The position numbers were made by a program, and so were the translations under genes. Shown here piece by piece: positions 23,558-23,594 of a DNA stretch of 23,594 bases. Positions within the stretch are counted from its first letter, which is position 1. Each line of letters begins with the position of its first letter. Source of the DNA: Bacteroidales bacterium UBA1628 (GTDB lineage Bacteria > Bacteroidota > Bacteroidia > Bacteroidales > UBA932). A model generated the notes under the pieces. It searched no databases. It was given only the letters and a program-made list of their open reading frames with translations, and was not told the DNA's origin. The stretch spans positions 1-23,594 of the forward strand of contig DCMG01000163.1 in the NCBI GenBank assembly GCA_002321335.1, in the 5' to 3' direction.

Positions 23558-23594
23558 ATGGCACACGTAATCATCATGCCCAAACAAGGGCAAT
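23558..23594 (+). CDS. 2-oxo acid dehydrogenase E2 (dihydrolipoamide acyltransferase), first codons
   Basis: Only twelve codons are in the window: MAHVIIMPKQGQ. This start, with the MPKQGQ strand of a lipoyl domain, is characteristic of the E2 acyltransferase of pyruvate or branched-chain 2-oxo acid dehydrogenase complexes in Bacteroidales. The call rests on this short match and on the promoter-like element upstream. Most of the gene lies beyond the right edge. Confidence 0.65.
   Translation, partial: MAHVIIMPKQGQ

Noticed and set aside
1..23594. CRISPR arrays, tRNA or rRNA genes, transposases, phage genes
   Set aside because: No regularly spaced repeats, no tRNA cloverleaf or rRNA segments, and no recombinase or transposase motifs were recognised in any frame.

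Overview
The window looks like a chromosomal segment of a Bacteroidales bacterium with roughly balanced GC. The grounds are the start of a SusC/RagA-type outer-membrane protein at the left edge, many surface lipoproteins with lipoboxes, a type III glutamine synthetase, and several upstream sites matching the Bacteroidetes -7 element TAnnTTTG (two of them with a TTTG -33 element 20 nt upstream). Family or genus cannot be fixed from the sequence alone.

Left third (1-8330, all minus strand). After the N-terminal stub of a SusC-like protein lies a five-gene vitamin B12 uptake operon. It is read from a strong promoter (8297-8328) through a cobalamin riboswitch (about 8050-8270) into a BtuB-like TonB-dependent receptor, a BtuG-like beta-propeller lipoprotein and three further surface lipoproteins. 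Two of those are paralogues with PKD-like domains and one carries a FISUMP-like domain. A clear intrinsic terminator (544-576) ends the operon. Junctions are tight: one gene abuts the next directly and two pairs overlap by ATGA.

Middle (8400-12560, plus strand). A secreted protein fuses a glycerophosphodiester phosphodiesterase domain to a HAD phosphatase domain. Next comes the most striking stretch of the window: a promoter-like element, a 35-codon ORF containing eight Gln codons, mutually exclusive hairpins and an intrinsic terminator, all just upstream of glutamine synthetase III. This has the layout of a transcription attenuator in which a glutamine-rich leader peptide would sense charged tRNA-Gln. 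I do not know of a described example for glutamine synthetase in this phylum.

Right half. A convergent hexuronate-type MFS transporter is followed by a miaB-cls operon (minus); cls carries two in-frame copies of a short palindromic repeat also found after the glutamine synthetase gene. A plus-strand operon encodes a LEA-type lipoprotein, a SPOR-domain protein and sigma-54 (rpoN). Then come a structured GC-rich intergenic repeat, upp, radC and a two-subunit transketolase (minus), and finally the first codons of a 2-oxo acid dehydrogenase E2 subunit (plus).

Across the window the hexamer GAATAT (either strand) occurs about 70 times by hand count, against roughly 9 expected from base composition. 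It is densest in the B12 locus and is apparently accommodated by synonymous codon choice. No rRNA, tRNA, CRISPR array, transposase or phage gene was seen.
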